64,000 nt of DNA, taken from positions 7,287,001-7,351,000 of the forward strand of contig NZ_JAZHRR010000001.1 in assembly GCF_036924515.1 (NCBI RefSeq), given 5' to 3'. Origin of the DNA: Bradyrhizobium sp. AZCC 1610. Its GTDB lineage: Bacteria; Pseudomonadota; Alphaproteobacteria; Rhizobiales; Xanthobacteraceae. Under the pieces are notes generated by a model that was given only the letters and a program-made list of their open reading frames with translations, was not told the origin of the DNA and did no database searches. The translations under genes and the position numbers were made by a program. Positions 45,544 through 54,976 of the stretch are shown in pieces. How positions within the stretch are numbered: the stretch's first letter is position 1; each line of letters starts with the position of its first letter.

Positions 45544-46011
45544 ATGAACCCATCCACCATGCTCCGCGCGTTCTGCGACGCCGTCGAGCAGCGCAACGGT
45601 AAGGCTTTCGCGGAACTGTTCACGGAAGACGGCGTCTATCACGACGTGTTCTACGGCACCTTCACAGGCCGCGCCAAAATCGCCGAATTGATCGACGACT
45701 GGTTCTACCGCACGGCCACCGATTTCCGCTGGGACATGCACGCGCCCGTAACCGACGGCCACACGCTCTATGCGCGCTATACTTTCAGCTATCGATCGAC
45801 GCTGCCGGAGGCCGAGGGCGCGCGGGCGATGTTCGAGGGCGTCGCGATCATGCAGCTGCGCGACGGCAAGATCGCGGAGTACCACGAGGTCGCCAATACC
45901 GCGCCGGCTTTCGTCGATCTCAAATTTGCGTCGGAACGCATCGCCAAGATTGTTGCGAAACAGGGCGCGGCGCTCAAGGCGCGGCCGGAGATGAAGCGGC
46001 ATCTGGCCTAA
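45544..46011 (+). CDS. NTF2/SnoaL-like protein
   Basis: 155 residues of the cone-shaped NTF2-like fold: MLRAFCDAVEQRNGKAFAELFTEDGVYHDVFYGTFTG at the start and AIMQLRDGKIAEYHEVANT at the end. The family includes isomerases, hydrolases and binding proteins; no function is assigned. GGGAGA precedes the ATG, and the gene follows the alpha/beta hydrolase after 70 bases on the same strand. Confidence 0.84.
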   Translation: MNPSTMLRAFCDAVEQRNGKAFAELFTEDGVYHDVFYGTFTGRAKIAELIDDWFYRTATDFRWDMHAPVTDGHTLYARYTFSYRSTLPEAEGARAMFEGVAIMQLRDGKIAEYHEVANTAPAFVDLKFASERIAKIVAKQGAALKARPEMKRHLA

Positions 46012-46027
46012 GCGCCCATCGCTCCAC

Positions 46028-46149
46028 CGTCATTGCGAGCCAACGGGTCGGCGCGAAGCGCCGCCCGATGACAGGCTCCGCGAAGCAATCCATGGTTCGG
46101 CATATGCGGGACGATGGATTACTTCCTCGCTTCGCTCCTCGCAATGACG
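46028..46149. repeat. CGTCATTGCGAG palindromic intergenic repeat
   Basis: CGTCATTGCGAG (46028-46039) and CTCGCAATGACG (46138-46149) are exact complements, with inner arms GAAGCAATCCAT and ATGGATTACTTCCTC. It lies between the convergent SnoaL-like and thioesterase genes. Confidence 0.8.
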
Positions 46150-46157
46150 GGGGAGGT

Positions 46158-46964
46158 CTACGGCGGCGGCACGTTGGTCATCGATTTGCGCTGCGCGAGC
46201 GCTGCCACCGTGGACGTCCCGATCGGTCCCTGCTCGTCATAGAGCCAGCATTCGCCGATCGCGATGCCATCGGTGGCGTGGTGGTTGACCACCTCGAAGC
46301 CAACCCATGGCGTGACCGGAAGCCGGTGCAGATACAGCGTGACGTCGCTGTTGATGTAGCCGAGCCCCTGGTCGCCGGCGTTGGCGAAGGGGCTGGCAAA
46401 ATCCGCTCCTGTAGCGACGTGGACGAAGGGCGACATCGGCACGCCCTCGACCAGTTCGCGCACCTCGCTCATCCACAACCGTCGCGGCCCGAGCGAACCC
46501 ATGTGGCCCATGATCGGCCGCGTGGTCCATTTGCCGTTCATGCCGAGCCTGGGATCGGTGGGCCTTGGAATGTCCGACGGCTTCGGCACGCCCCAGTTCG
46601 GCGGTGACCAGACATTACCCGGCGCGTTTTCCGTCTTGCGCAATAACTGGCAGGACGCGCGCGCCATGCTGGTGCCGCCACTGAAGAACTCGGCTTCCAC
46701 CACCTTGATCCGCATGCCGTCGCGCACGAGTTTGGTCGTGACCTCGATCGGCGTCGTGGTGTTCGGCAGGCGGAACATGTCGACGGTGAGCCGCGCCGGC
46801 ACGAAATCCTCGGAGCCGTGGCGCTGCTCGATCACATGGGCGAGCAGACCGACAACGACGCGGCCGTGCAGGGAATTGGGGTCCCACGGGCCGTTCGCAA
46901 CCGGCGTGGGCATGAAGGTGTCGCTGTCGCGATTATGCGTGAAGAAAGGCTGATTTTTTGTCAT
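46158..46964 (-). CDS. Acyl-CoA thioesterase-like protein (double hotdog)
   Basis: 268 residues forming two hotdog-like halves: GPWDPNSLHGRVVVGLLAHVIEQ and VDMFRLPNTTTPIEVTTKLVRDGMRIKVVEAEFFSGG in the first, VNHHATDGIAIGECWLYDEQGPIGTSTVAALAQR in the second, ending as TesB/thioesterase-superfamily proteins do. A cytoplasmic acyl-CoA thioesterase is likely; chain length is unknown. It stands alone upstream of queG on the same strand, separated by a hairpin-containing gap (47002-47025). Confidence 0.82.
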   Translation of the reverse strand: MTKNQPFFTHNRDSDTFMPTPVANGPWDPNSLHGRVVVGLLAHVIEQRHGSEDFVPARLTVDMFRLPNTTTPIEVTTKLVRDGMRIKVVEAEFFSGGTSMARASCQLLRKTENAPGNVWSPPNWGVPKPSDIPRPTDPRLGMNGKWTTRPIMGHMGSLGPRRLWMSEVRELVEGVPMSPFVHVATGADFASPFANAGDQGLGYINSDVTLYLHRLPVTPWVGFEVVNHHATDGIAIGECWLYDEQGPIGTSTVAALAQRKSMTNVPPP

Positions 46965-47047
46965 GGCGGGCGACCATGGCGGATTTCGCTCCGTCTGTCA
47001 TCGGGCTCGCCAAAGGCGAGACCCGGTGGCGGGGCATGACGACGGGT

Positions 47048-48235
47048 TTACGAGGCTCGCAGCCATTCCTGCTGCACACTTTCGTCGGCTTCGCTCTTTG
47101 ATGCCTTCGCCGCCAGCGCTTCGAATCTCTCCCGCTCGACCAACTGCGACAGTGCCCATACGGCGGCGCCGCGAACCAGTGGGCTTGCATCATCCAGCAA
47201 GCGTTCAGCCTCGGGCGCGAGCGATGCATCACCGGTGTTGCCGATCGCGATCAGCACGTTGCGGATAAAGCGGTCGCGGCCGATGCGCTTGACCGGCGAT
47301 TTCGTAAACAGTGTGCGGAACGCGGCGTCGTCCAGCCGCGCAAGCTCGGAAAGCGAAGGCGCCCGCAATTCCGCGCGCGCGGCCAGTTTCGCTTCGCGGC
47401 CCTCTTGCGCAAACTTGTTCCACGGGCACACCGCGAGGCAATCGTCGCAGCCATAGATGCGGTTGCCGATGCTCTTGCGGAATTCGTGCGGGATCGGGCC
47501 CTTGTTCTCGATGGTGAGATACGAAATGCAGCGCCGCGCATCGAGCTTGTAGGGCGCGGGGAACGCCGCGGTCGGACAGATCTCCTGGCACGCGTTGCAG
47601 GAGCCGCAATGATCGCTGTCGGCGTCGTCGCGCGGCAGGTCGGATGCGGAAAAGATCGCGCCGAGAAACAGCCATGAGCCGAATTCGCGCGAGACGAGGT
47701 TGGTGTGCTTGCCCTGCCAGCCCAATCCAGCGGCCTGCGCCAGCGGCTTCTCCATCACGGCTGCGGTATCGATGAAAACTTTCACCTCTTCACCAGACGC
47801 CGCCACCAGCCACCGCGCCAGCATCTTCAGCCGTTTCTTGATGACGTCGTGATAGTCGTCGCCCTGGGCGTAGGCGGAGATCGCGCCGCGCGTGCGCTTG
47901 GCGAGAAGCGCGAGCGGATTCTGATCGGGGCCGTAATTGACGCCGAGCATGATGATCGAGCGCACCCCTCGCCACAGCACGCGCGGGTCCATCCGCCGCT
48001 CGGGATGGGTCGCGAGCCAGTCCATGTCGCCATGCGCGCCGGCATCGAGAAATTCGCGAAAATATTCTCCGGCGCTGCCGATCGCATCGGGATCGGTCAC
48101 GCCGATGCAATCGAAGCCGAGCGTCTCCGCTTCGCGCACAAGCGCGGCCTTCAGATCGGCGGCGGAGAGTTTAGCGCCCTTGTTCAGAAGTCGAGGTCCA
48201 CGTAGGTGCGCGACGCCGGTACGCCCGCCAGCCAT
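47048..48235 (-). CDS. queG: Epoxyqueuosine reductase QueG
   Basis: QueG is the cobalamin-dependent enzyme that reduces epoxyqueuosine to queuosine in tRNA. Two 4Fe-4S motifs ([12 protein letters not shown] and [10 protein letters not shown]), [17 protein letters not shown] [20 protein letters not shown] and a C-terminal HEAT-like repeat ([21 protein letters not shown]) are diagnostic. The start is uncertain: ATG 48235 gives 395 residues overlapping fzlA by 52 bases; the family similarity begins only at about 48180, so a CTG at 48187 is possible. It is co-directional with and overlaps the fzlA-like gene. Confidence 0.93.
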   Translation of the reverse strand: MAGGRTGVAHLRGPRLLNKGAKLSAADLKAALVREAETLGFDCIGVTDPDAIGSAGEYFREFLDAGAHGDMDWLATHPERRMDPRVLWRGVRSIIMLGVNYGPDQNPLALLAKRTRGAISAYAQGDDYHDVIKKRLKMLARWLVAASGEEVKVFIDTAAVMEKPLAQAAGLGWQGKHTNLVSREFGSWLFLGAIFSASDLPRDDADSDHCGSCNACQEICPTAAFPAPYKLDARRCISYLTIENKGPIPHEFRKSIGNRIYGCDDCLAVCPWNKFAQEGREAKLAARAELRAPSLSELARLDDAAFRTLFTKSPVKRIGRDRFIRNVLIAIGNTGDASLAPEAERLLDDASPLVRGAAVWALSQLVERERFEALAAKASKSEADESVQQEWLRAS

Positions 48236-48876
48236 TCGCTCAGCAGCGGGCGGAACGACGGGCGGGATTTTACCCGCGCGTACCACGCCTTTGCTGCGTC
48301 GTCCTCGCTCCATGGCACGTCGCCCAGATAGTCGATCGCCGAAAGATGGGCCGCGGCGGCGAGATCCGCGTAGGTCAGCCGGTCGCCGGCGAGGAAATTC
48401 CGCGTCTGCGCCAGCCAGCCGATATAGGCCAGATGATAGCGCACATTGACCTTTGCCGCGCGGATCACGTCGGCCGCCGGCGCCCCGCCGCCATTCTCCT
48501 CGCTCATGAAGCGCTTGTAGATACGCTCGGTCACCAGCGGGTTCGAGGCCTCCTCGAAGAATTTTTCGTTGAACCACGCCATCAGCCGGCGCACCTCGAC
48601 ACGCTCGGCCATCGAGGCCGGCAACAGCCGCCGATCGCCCGCCTCCAGGCCGTGCGTCTCGTCGAGATATTCGGCAATGACGCCTGCGCCGGGAATCGGC
48701 GGAAAGCCGTCAGCCATCAATACCGGCGTGGCGGCCGCGGGATTGAGCACGAGAAACCCTTCGCGCCGCTCCCAGGCCCGCTCTTCCACCAGGCGCAGGT
48801 CGAGGCCGTGTTCGCCCAGCACCAGGCGTATGAAGCGCGAATGCGGACAGAACGGGTGATGGTAGAGCGTGTACAT
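48184..48876 (-). CDS. fzlA: GST-fold protein, probable FzlA (FtsZ-binding division factor)
   Basis: 230 residues with a glutathione-S-transferase fold: [45 protein letters not shown] and [16 protein letters not shown], then a helical domain with [23 protein letters not shown] and the C-terminus SRTYVDLDF. Length, the WERREGFL segment and the YxDLDF ending fit the alphaproteobacterial FzlA group, which binds FtsZ and activates constriction instead of acting as a transferase. An ordinary GST is the alternative. AAGGG precedes the chosen ATG. Overlaps queG and is divergent from uppP, a cell-wall gene. Confidence 0.7.
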   Translation of the reverse strand: MYTLYHHPFCPHSRFIRLVLGEHGLDLRLVEERAWERREGFLVLNPAAATPVLMADGFPPIPGAGVIAEYLDETHGLEAGDRRLLPASMAERVEVRRLMAWFNEKFFEEASNPLVTERIYKRFMSEENGGGAPAADVIRAAKVNVRYHLAYIGWLAQTRNFLAGDRLTYADLAAAAHLSAIDYLGDVPWSEDDAAKAWYARVKSRPSFRPLLSEWLAGVPASRTYVDLDF

Positions 48877-49051
48877 GAAACCCTTGGGGTAAATCGCGGC
48901 GGCTTCGGAACCCTCGAACCGCGTCAGGCGAATCGGGACACTAGCCAAGCAGGCGCATGAGGCAACCTATGTTTGGCGTTTTTTTTGCGATTGCAGCATG
49001 GGGAGGAATAGGCGAGAAGAACGCGCTTTTTCCAGCCAAACGGACCACAAC

Positions 49052-49858
49052 ATGATGTCGGAAGCAGTGAAGGCGGTAATTCTCGGCATCATCGAGGGTA
49101 TCACGGAATTTCTGCCCGTTTCCTCCACCGGCCATATGCTGCTGGCGCAACGCTATTTCGGCCTTGGCGAGGGTGCCTTCTGGCAGAGCTTTGTGATCCT
49201 GATTCAGCTCGGCGCGATCCTCGCCATCGTCATGCTGTATTTCGTCAAGCTGTCGCGCGTCGCGCTCGGCATGTTCACAAATCCCGACGACCGTCGATTT
49301 GTGATCGGCGTGCTGTTGGCATTCCTGCCTGCGGTGATCATCGGCCTGATTGCCGGCAAATACATCAAGGAGCTGCTGTTCAATCCGTGGGTGGTGTGTT
49401 TCACGCTGATCGCTGGCGGCGCGATCCTTTTGTGGGTCGATCAGCTCGATCTCAAGCCAACCGAGGACGACGCCACGCGCTATCCGCTTATGATGTATCT
49501 GTGGATCGGCATTGCGCAATGCGTGGCGATGATTCCGGGCGTATCGCGTTCCGGCGCCAGCATCGTGGCGGCGATGCTGCTCGGCGGCGACAAGCGTTCG
49601 GCGGCGGAGTTCTCGTTCTTTCTCGCGATCCCGACCATGATCGGCGCGTTCGCCTATGATTTCTACAAGAACCGCGGCGAGATGACGATCGATCACATCG
49701 GCGTCATCGCGATCGGATTCGTGGTGTCGTTCATCACCGCGGCGATCGTGGTGAAGACGTTCCTCACCTATGTCACCCGCCATGGCTTCACGTTCTTCGC
49801 GTGGTGGCGCGTCGCCGCCGGAACGCTCGGCCTGATCGCGCTGGCGCTGGGGAAGTAG
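49052..49858 (+). CDS. uppP: Undecaprenyl-diphosphatase
   Basis: A 268-residue inner-membrane enzyme (BacA family) that recycles undecaprenyl pyrophosphate for peptidoglycan synthesis. IEGITEFLPVSSTGHMLL is the glutamate-rich active motif and IPGVSRSGASIVAAMLLG the second catalytic motif with Arg; six to seven helices follow the usual plan. Tandem ATG codons occur at 49052 and 49055. It is divergent from the FzlA-like gene and convergent with the NDUFA9-like gene. Confidence 0.97.
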   Translation: MMSEAVKAVILGIIEGITEFLPVSSTGHMLLAQRYFGLGEGAFWQSFVILIQLGAILAIVMLYFVKLSRVALGMFTNPDDRRFVIGVLLAFLPAVIIGLIAGKYIKELLFNPWVVCFTLIAGGAILLWVDQLDLKPTEDDATRYPLMMYLWIGIAQCVAMIPGVSRSGASIVAAMLLGGDKRSAAEFSFFLAIPTMIGAFAYDFYKNRGEMTIDHIGVIAIGFVVSFITAAIVVKTFLTYVTRHGFTFFAWWRVAAGTLGLIALALGK

Positions 49859-49874
49859 TTACCGCTACAAACCT

Positions 49875-50864
49875 TTACGCGCTCTTGCGCTGAAACTGCC
49901 CGGCGGCGCGGAAGCGCCAGAGATATTGCGGGGCGATCGCCTGCATCGAGCCGGGCGTGATGCCGAGCCCTTCCAGGGTCAGCCCCGCGGCTTTGGCGGC
50001 GTCCGACACCACATTGTCCGATTGCAGCATCGCCACCTGGTCCGGCGTCAGCTTCAACGGTCCCGGCGCAAATTGCAGGAACATCGCCTGCAGCCGTGCC
50101 AGCCCGAACGGCAGCGAAACCAGCATGCGCTTGCGCTCGGTGATCGAAAGAATGATCTCCATGATCTCACGCATGGTCAGCACCTCGGGTCCGCCAAGCT
50201 CGTAAGCTGCGCCGGGCTTCGTTTTGCCGTCGACGGCGTCGGCGACCGCGGTGGCGACGTCACCGACATAGGCCGGCTGCACCCGCGTCACGCCGCCGCC
50301 GATCAGCGGCAGGAAGGGCGATATCCGCGCCAGCGCGGCAAAACGGTTGGTGAATTGATCCTCGGGGCCGAACATCAAAGAGGGCCGCAGGATCGTGGCC
50401 GAGGGGGCCGCGGTCAGCACCGCCTGCTCGCCGGCGGCCTTGGCGCGGGAATAGTGCGATGCGGAATTCTCGTCGGCGCCGATCGCCGAGACATGCACCA
50501 TCCGCGCGCCGATGGCGCTGGCGGCCTTGGCGATGGTTTCGGCGCCCCTGGTCTGCACGGCGTCGAAGGTCTGCGCGCCGCCCTCGGCCAGGATTCCGAC
50601 CAGATTGATGACGATGTGCGAACCGCGCATCGCGGCCTCGACCGAGGCCGGATGGCGAACATTGGCCTGCACGGCGTGGATCTGGCCGACCTTGCCGGCC
50701 GGCTGCAAATGGACGGCCAGTTCGGGCCGCCGTACCGCCACGCGGATACGGTAATCGCGCTTGCAAAGCGTCCGAACCACGTTTCGTCCCAGAAAGCCCG
50801 ATCCGCCGAAAATCGTGACGAGGGTATCCAGGTTCGATGCCGGGTTCGATGTCATCGGGGTCAA
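49875..50864 (-). CDS. NDUFA9-like NAD(P)-binding protein (extended SDR)
   Basis: 329 residues of the atypical SDR group related to complex I accessory subunit NDUFA9: TIFGGSGFLGRNVVRTL dinucleotide loop, VINLVGILAEGG, HVSAIGADENSASHYSRAKAAGEQAV and ILRPSLMFGPEDQF. Alphaproteobacterial homologues are associated with NADH dehydrogenase or quinone functions, but a catalytic role is not shown. Met1 and Met4 are both possible starts. Confidence 0.88.
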   Translation of the reverse strand: MTPMTSNPASNLDTLVTIFGGSGFLGRNVVRTLCKRDYRIRVAVRRPELAVHLQPAGKVGQIHAVQANVRHPASVEAAMRGSHIVINLVGILAEGGAQTFDAVQTRGAETIAKAASAIGARMVHVSAIGADENSASHYSRAKAAGEQAVLTAAPSATILRPSLMFGPEDQFTNRFAALARISPFLPLIGGGVTRVQPAYVGDVATAVADAVDGKTKPGAAYELGGPEVLTMREIMEIILSITERKRMLVSLPFGLARLQAMFLQFAPGPLKLTPDQVAMLQSDNVVSDAAKAAGLTLEGLGITPGSMQAIAPQYLWRFRAAGQFQRKSA

Positions 50865-50965
50865 GTCCTGCCGTCAAATTCGAGAGATATCGGTCGGATT
50901 TAGCGGATTCGCGATACGCCAACCCGGCTCCGCTGTACAGCGTATTTGGTCGCCATCGAAGCTAT

Positions 50966-50994
50966 TTGACAAGCGCGTGACCGATCCTTACTAA
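50966..50994 (+). promoter_or_regulatory. Sigma-70 promoter of tRNA-Leu
   Basis: TTGACA at 50966-50971, a 17-base spacer and TACTAA at 50989-50994, about 10 bases before the mature tRNA 5' end. The -35 is perfect and the -10 weaker. Confidence 0.7.
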
Positions 50995-51003
50995 CCCGCC
51001 CGG

Positions 51004-51090
<87 letters not shown>

Positions 51091-51127
51091 TTTGCCCTTG
51101 CCCAAAAATTGCCAGCTTATGGGCGGC

Positions 51128-51415
51128 TCAAGAGAAGCCGCTTTCAGGCTGCCCCCGGCTTACCGAAGGCGCGTCGGGGCTACTCGTAGATGCTGGCCGC
51201 ATGCAGCAGTCGAGAAGGACAGCAGCGTAAGGCATGCTTTCCCGCTCATGCCCGTCCAGGAGGCGGCGGCTTTGGCCAAGGGGGCTCGGCCCTTGACGGT
51301 CTCGCAGCACAGCTGCGAAAGCTTCGAGATATTGGTCCAGCGTAAACAGCCGCTCAGCCACCTCCAGAATACGATCCCGGGTGTCGCCTTCGATATGTTC
51401 CGCAATCAGTGTCAT
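51128..51415 (-). pseudogene. Truncated TetR-family regulator remnant
   Basis: A 95-residue frame begins MTLIAEHIEGDTRDRILEVAERLF, a typical first helix of a TetR repressor, but then jumps to DQYLEAFAAVLRDRQ without the helix-turn-helix and ends in unrelated sequence. An internal deletion and a frame change are likely. It lies downstream of the RND pump gene on the same strand and may be the remains of the pump's regulator. Confidence 0.5.
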
Positions 51416-51449
51416 CTGTCAGGACTTGTCAATCAGTACTTCATCTCAC

Positions 51450-54400
51450 TTATTCAGCCGCTTCAGCACGCGGGTCATTGCTCCCATGCTGCGGCGCGGC
51501 AGGCTGCTCGGGGGTGCCCGCCTCGTCCAGGCTCTTCCGGAACCACAGGGCGTAGAGGCCGGGCAGGTACAAGAGCGTCAGGAAGGTCGCGACGAACAGG
51601 CCGCCCATGATGGTGATCGCCATCGGGCCCCAGAACGCGGAGCGCGACAGCGGGATCATGGCGAGGATGGCGGCGAGCGCAGTCAGCACCACCGGACGGG
51701 CGCGGCGGACGGTGGCCTCCACGATCGCCTCGCGGCGGGTCAGGCCATGGCTGACGTCGGTCTCGATCTGATCGACCAGGATGATTGTGTTGCGCATGAT
51801 CATGCCGGCGAGCGCGATCAGGCCGAGCAGCGCCACGAAGCCGAACGGGGCGTTGGCGACGTTGAGGCCGAAGGAAGCGCCGACGATGCCGAGCGGTGCG
51901 GTCAGGAACACCAGGATCAGGCGCGAGAAGCTCTGAAGCTGGATCATCAGCAGCATCAGCATCACCATGACCATCAGCGGGAAGAGGATGAAGATCGAGG
52001 CGTTGCCCTTGGCGGATTCCTCGAACGCGCCGCCCGGCTCGATGCGGTAGGCCGGCTCGAGGTGGTCAATGATCGGCTTGAGCTTCGGCGTGATCTGGCT
52101 AGTGACATCGGGCGCCTGCACGCCGTCGGCGACGTCCGAGCGCACGGTGATGGCCATGTCGCGGTTGCGTCGCCACATAATCGGGTCCTCGTGGGAGTAC
52201 TCGATCCTGGCGACCTGCTGCAGCGGCACGGCCACGCCGTTACGCGAGGTGATGGTGAGATCGCCGACTCCCCCGAGGTCGAGACGCTCGGACGGGATCG
52301 CACGGGCAACCACGCCGACCTTCTCGATGCCGTCGCGCACGGTCGTGACCTGCGCGCCGGAGATCAGCATGGACAGCGCTTGCGAGACGTCCTGCGGGGT
52401 CAGGCCCATGGCACGGGCGCGATCCTGGTCGACGACCAGCTTCAGGTACGGCGACTGCTCGTTCCAGTCGAGCTGGACGTCCTTGACGTTCTTGTTCTCG
52501 CGCATGACGTCGCGGACCTGATAGGCGATCTCACGCACCTTGTTCGCGTCGGGACCGATTACGCGGAACTGGACGGGGAAGCCGACGGGGGGACCGAAAT
52601 TGAAACGGTCGACACGGACGCGCGCCTCGGTCAGCATGCCGTCGGCGACCGCGTTCTCGATCTTGGCCTTGACCCGCTCGCGCGCCTCGACGCCCTTGGT
52701 GACGATGACGATCTCGGCAAAGGCCTCGTTCGGAAGCTGCGGGTTGAGGCCGAGCCAGAAGCGCGGCGAGCCCTGGCCGACATAGGCGGTATAGGTCTCG
52801 ATGTCCTTGTCGTCCCTGAGCAGCGTCTCGGCCTGCTTGACGGCCTTTTCGGTAACATTGAAAGCGGTGCCCTCCGGCAGGCGCAGCTGGAGGAACAGCT
52901 CGGGCCGCTCCGACAGCGGAAAGAACTGCTGCTGGACATGGCCGAAGCCGACGACCGAGGCGATGAAGACGCCGACGGTCACGGCCACCACGGTGATGCG
53001 GTGATCGACGCACCATTGCACGATGGCGCGCAGCCCGCGGTACATCCGGGTCTCATAGACCGCATGCGGATCGTGATTGTGGTGCACCTTTATGTCGGGC
53101 AGCAGCTTGACACCAATATAGGGCGTGAAGATCACCGCCACAAACCAGGAGGCGACCAGCGCGATCGCCACGATCCAGAAGATGCCGCCGGCATATTCGC
53201 CGACCGCCGAATTGGCAAAGCCGATGGGGAGGAAGCCAGCGGCCGTGACCAACGTACCCGTGAGCATCGGAAACGCAGTTGATTCCCAGGCAAAGGACGC
53301 CGCCTTCATGCGGTCCCAGCCCTGTTCCATTTTCACCACCATCATCTCGACCGCGATGATGGCATCATCCACCAGCAGGCCGAGCGCGATGATCAGCGCG
53401 CCGAGCGTGATGCGGTGCAGGTCGAGCGACATCACGTTCATGACGATGAAGACGATGCCGAGCACGAGCGGGACCGACATGGCGACCACGATTCCGGTGC
53501 GCCAGCCGAGCGCCAGGAACGACACGAACAGCACGATGACGAGCGCTTCCATGAAGGAATGCACGAATTCGCCGACGGCGTGCTCGACCACCTTGGGCTG
53601 GTCGGCGATCAGCTTGACATCGATGCCCTGCGGCACCGCCTTCATGAACTCGGCGGTGGCCTTCTCGACCTCCTTGCCGAGCTCGAGGATGTTGGCGCCC
53701 TTGGCGGTGACGACACCGATGCCGATCGCGGCCTTGCCTTCCTGGCGGACGACGAAGCTCGGAGGATCGACATAGCCGTGGGTGATGGTGGCGATATCGC
53801 CGAGGCGGAACACGCGACCGTTGCTCTCGACCGGGGTCTCGGCGACGGCGTTGGCGCCGTCGAGCGCGCCCGTGACGCGCAGCGGCACGCGCTGCGACGA
53901 GGTCTCGACCGTGCCGGCCGGCGTCACGTTGTTCTGCTTGGCGAGCGAATCGAACAGCGCCTGCGGCGTGATGCCGAGGGTGGCGAGCTTGGCGTGGCTG
54001 AATTCGACGAAGATGCGCTCGTCCTGATTGCCGTAAACGTCGACCTTGGTCACCCCCTGCACCTTCAGCAGGCGCTGGCGAAAGCCCTCCGAGACCTTCT
54101 TGAGCTGGGCATAATCGGCGCCGTCGCCGGTCATCATGTAGAGGATGGAATCGACGTCGGAGAACTCGTCGTTGACGACCGGTCCCAGAATCCCCGGGGG
54201 CAACTGGCCCTGTACGTCAATCACCTTCTTGCGCAGCAGATAGAAGAGATGGGGCACCTCCTTCGGCGGCGTATCGTCGCGGAAGGTCACCTGGAGCGCG
54301 GCGAAGCCGGGCTTGGAATAGGTCTGCACCTTCTCGAAATAGGGCAGCTCCTGGATCTTCTTCTCGATGGGATCCGCGACCTGGGCCTGCATCTCCTGCG

Positions 54401-54575
54401 CGGTCGCGCCCGGCCACAGCACGGAGACGTTGACCACCTTCACCGTGAAGAATGGATCCTCGGCCCGGCCGAGCTTCTCATAGGAGAAGAAGCCGGCGAC
54501 GCCGAGCATCAGCATCAGGAACAGGACCAGCGTCGGATGGCTGACGGCCCAGGCCGAAAGGTTGAAGCGCTTCAT
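51450..54575 (-). CDS. RND-family efflux pump, inner-membrane subunit
   Basis: 1041 residues with the RND plan: AWAVSHPTLVLFLMLMLGVAGFF first helix, two large periplasmic loops, HRITLGALIIALGLLVDDAIIAVEMM (proton-relay Asp pair in TM4) and TAPLGIVGASFGLNVANAPFGF. Sequence of the FARAEDPFF-type entry (GRAEDPFFTVKVVNVSVLWPGAT) suggests the HAE1/AcrB-like group; drug or solvent efflux is likely. It needs a periplasmic adaptor and an outer-membrane channel, and only an adaptor fragment (54753-54941) is present. The start MKRFNL follows GGAGAG. Confidence 0.9.
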   Translation of the reverse strand: MKRFNLSAWAVSHPTLVLFLMLMLGVAGFFSYEKLGRAEDPFFTVKVVNVSVLWPGATAQEMQAQVADPIEKKIQELPYFEKVQTYSKPGFAALQVTFRDDTPPKEVPHLFYLLRKKVIDVQGQLPPGILGPVVNDEFSDVDSILYMMTGDGADYAQLKKVSEGFRQRLLKVQGVTKVDVYGNQDERIFVEFSHAKLATLGITPQALFDSLAKQNNVTPAGTVETSSQRVPLRVTGALDGANAVAETPVESNGRVFRLGDIATITHGYVDPPSFVVRQEGKAAIGIGVVTAKGANILELGKEVEKATAEFMKAVPQGIDVKLIADQPKVVEHAVGEFVHSFMEALVIVLFVSFLALGWRTGIVVAMSVPLVLGIVFIVMNVMSLDLHRITLGALIIALGLLVDDAIIAVEMMVVKMEQGWDRMKAASFAWESTAFPMLTGTLVTAAGFLPIGFANSAVGEYAGGIFWIVAIALVASWFVAVIFTPYIGVKLLPDIKVHHNHDPHAVYETRMYRGLRAIVQWCVDHRITVVAVTVGVFIASVVGFGHVQQQFFPLSERPELFLQLRLPEGTAFNVTEKAVKQAETLLRDDKDIETYTAYVGQGSPRFWLGLNPQLPNEAFAEIVIVTKGVEARERVKAKIENAVADGMLTEARVRVDRFNFGPPVGFPVQFRVIGPDANKVREIAYQVRDVMRENKNVKDVQLDWNEQSPYLKLVVDQDRARAMGLTPQDVSQALSMLISGAQVTTVRDGIEKVGVVARAIPSERLDLGGVGDLTITSRNGVAVPLQQVARIEYSHEDPIMWRRNRDMAITVRSDVADGVQAPDVTSQITPKLKPIIDHLEPAYRIEPGGAFEESAKGNASIFILFPLMVMVMLMLLMIQLQSFSRLILVFLTAPLGIVGASFGLNVANAPFGFVALLGLIALAGMIMRNTIILVDQIETDVSHGLTRREAIVEATVRRARPVVLTALAAILAMIPLSRSAFWGPMAITIMGGLFVATFLTLLYLPGLYALWFRKSLDEAGTPEQPAAPQHGSNDPRAEAAE

Positions 54576-54752
54576 CGCTCTCTCCGAAAGACGATCCGGT
54601 TGCAAAAAACGACAGCCGCTCAGTTCAAACCGTCGTCGCAAGGCAGCGAAGCAACCCAGGGGGCTGGCAGATTCTGGATCGCTTCGCCGCTTCAGCCTTT
54701 GCTCAGGGGCAACGGCCGAAACTCTCCTCGCACGACGTGACTGGTAAGAAAC

Positions 54753-54941
54753 TTAGAAGGACAGTGACGACACGATCCGCACCCGCTGGCCGGGATCGAG
54801 CTTCTGCACACCGAGGGCGACGATCTTGGCGCCCTCTTCCACGCCGCTGGTGATGACGACGTCGCCGCTCTCGTAAGACTTCACCGTCACCGGTTGCAGC
54901 GTGAGCGCGCCGTTGTGCTCCACGACGTAGAAAGCTGACAA
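54753..54941 (-). pseudogene. RND periplasmic adaptor, C-terminal fragment
   Basis: 62 residues, FYVVEHNGALTLQPVTVKSYESG then DVVITSGVEEGAKIVALGVQKLDPGQRVR, matching the last beta domain of RND membrane-fusion proteins. Everything upstream (signal, lipoyl and hairpin domains) is missing; the MFS gene begins 36 bases further. A deletion or insertion fused the two regions, leaving the pump without its own adaptor. Confidence 0.8.
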
Positions 54942-54976
54942 GCGACTGAAAAGAAACGCGCGGAGTCATGCGCCAA

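Noticed and set aside
51381..53282. 633-codon plus-strand frame opposite the RND pump
   Set aside because: Low-complexity His/Arg/Asp-rich shadow of a long GC-rich gene; the minus strand encodes clear RND motifs.
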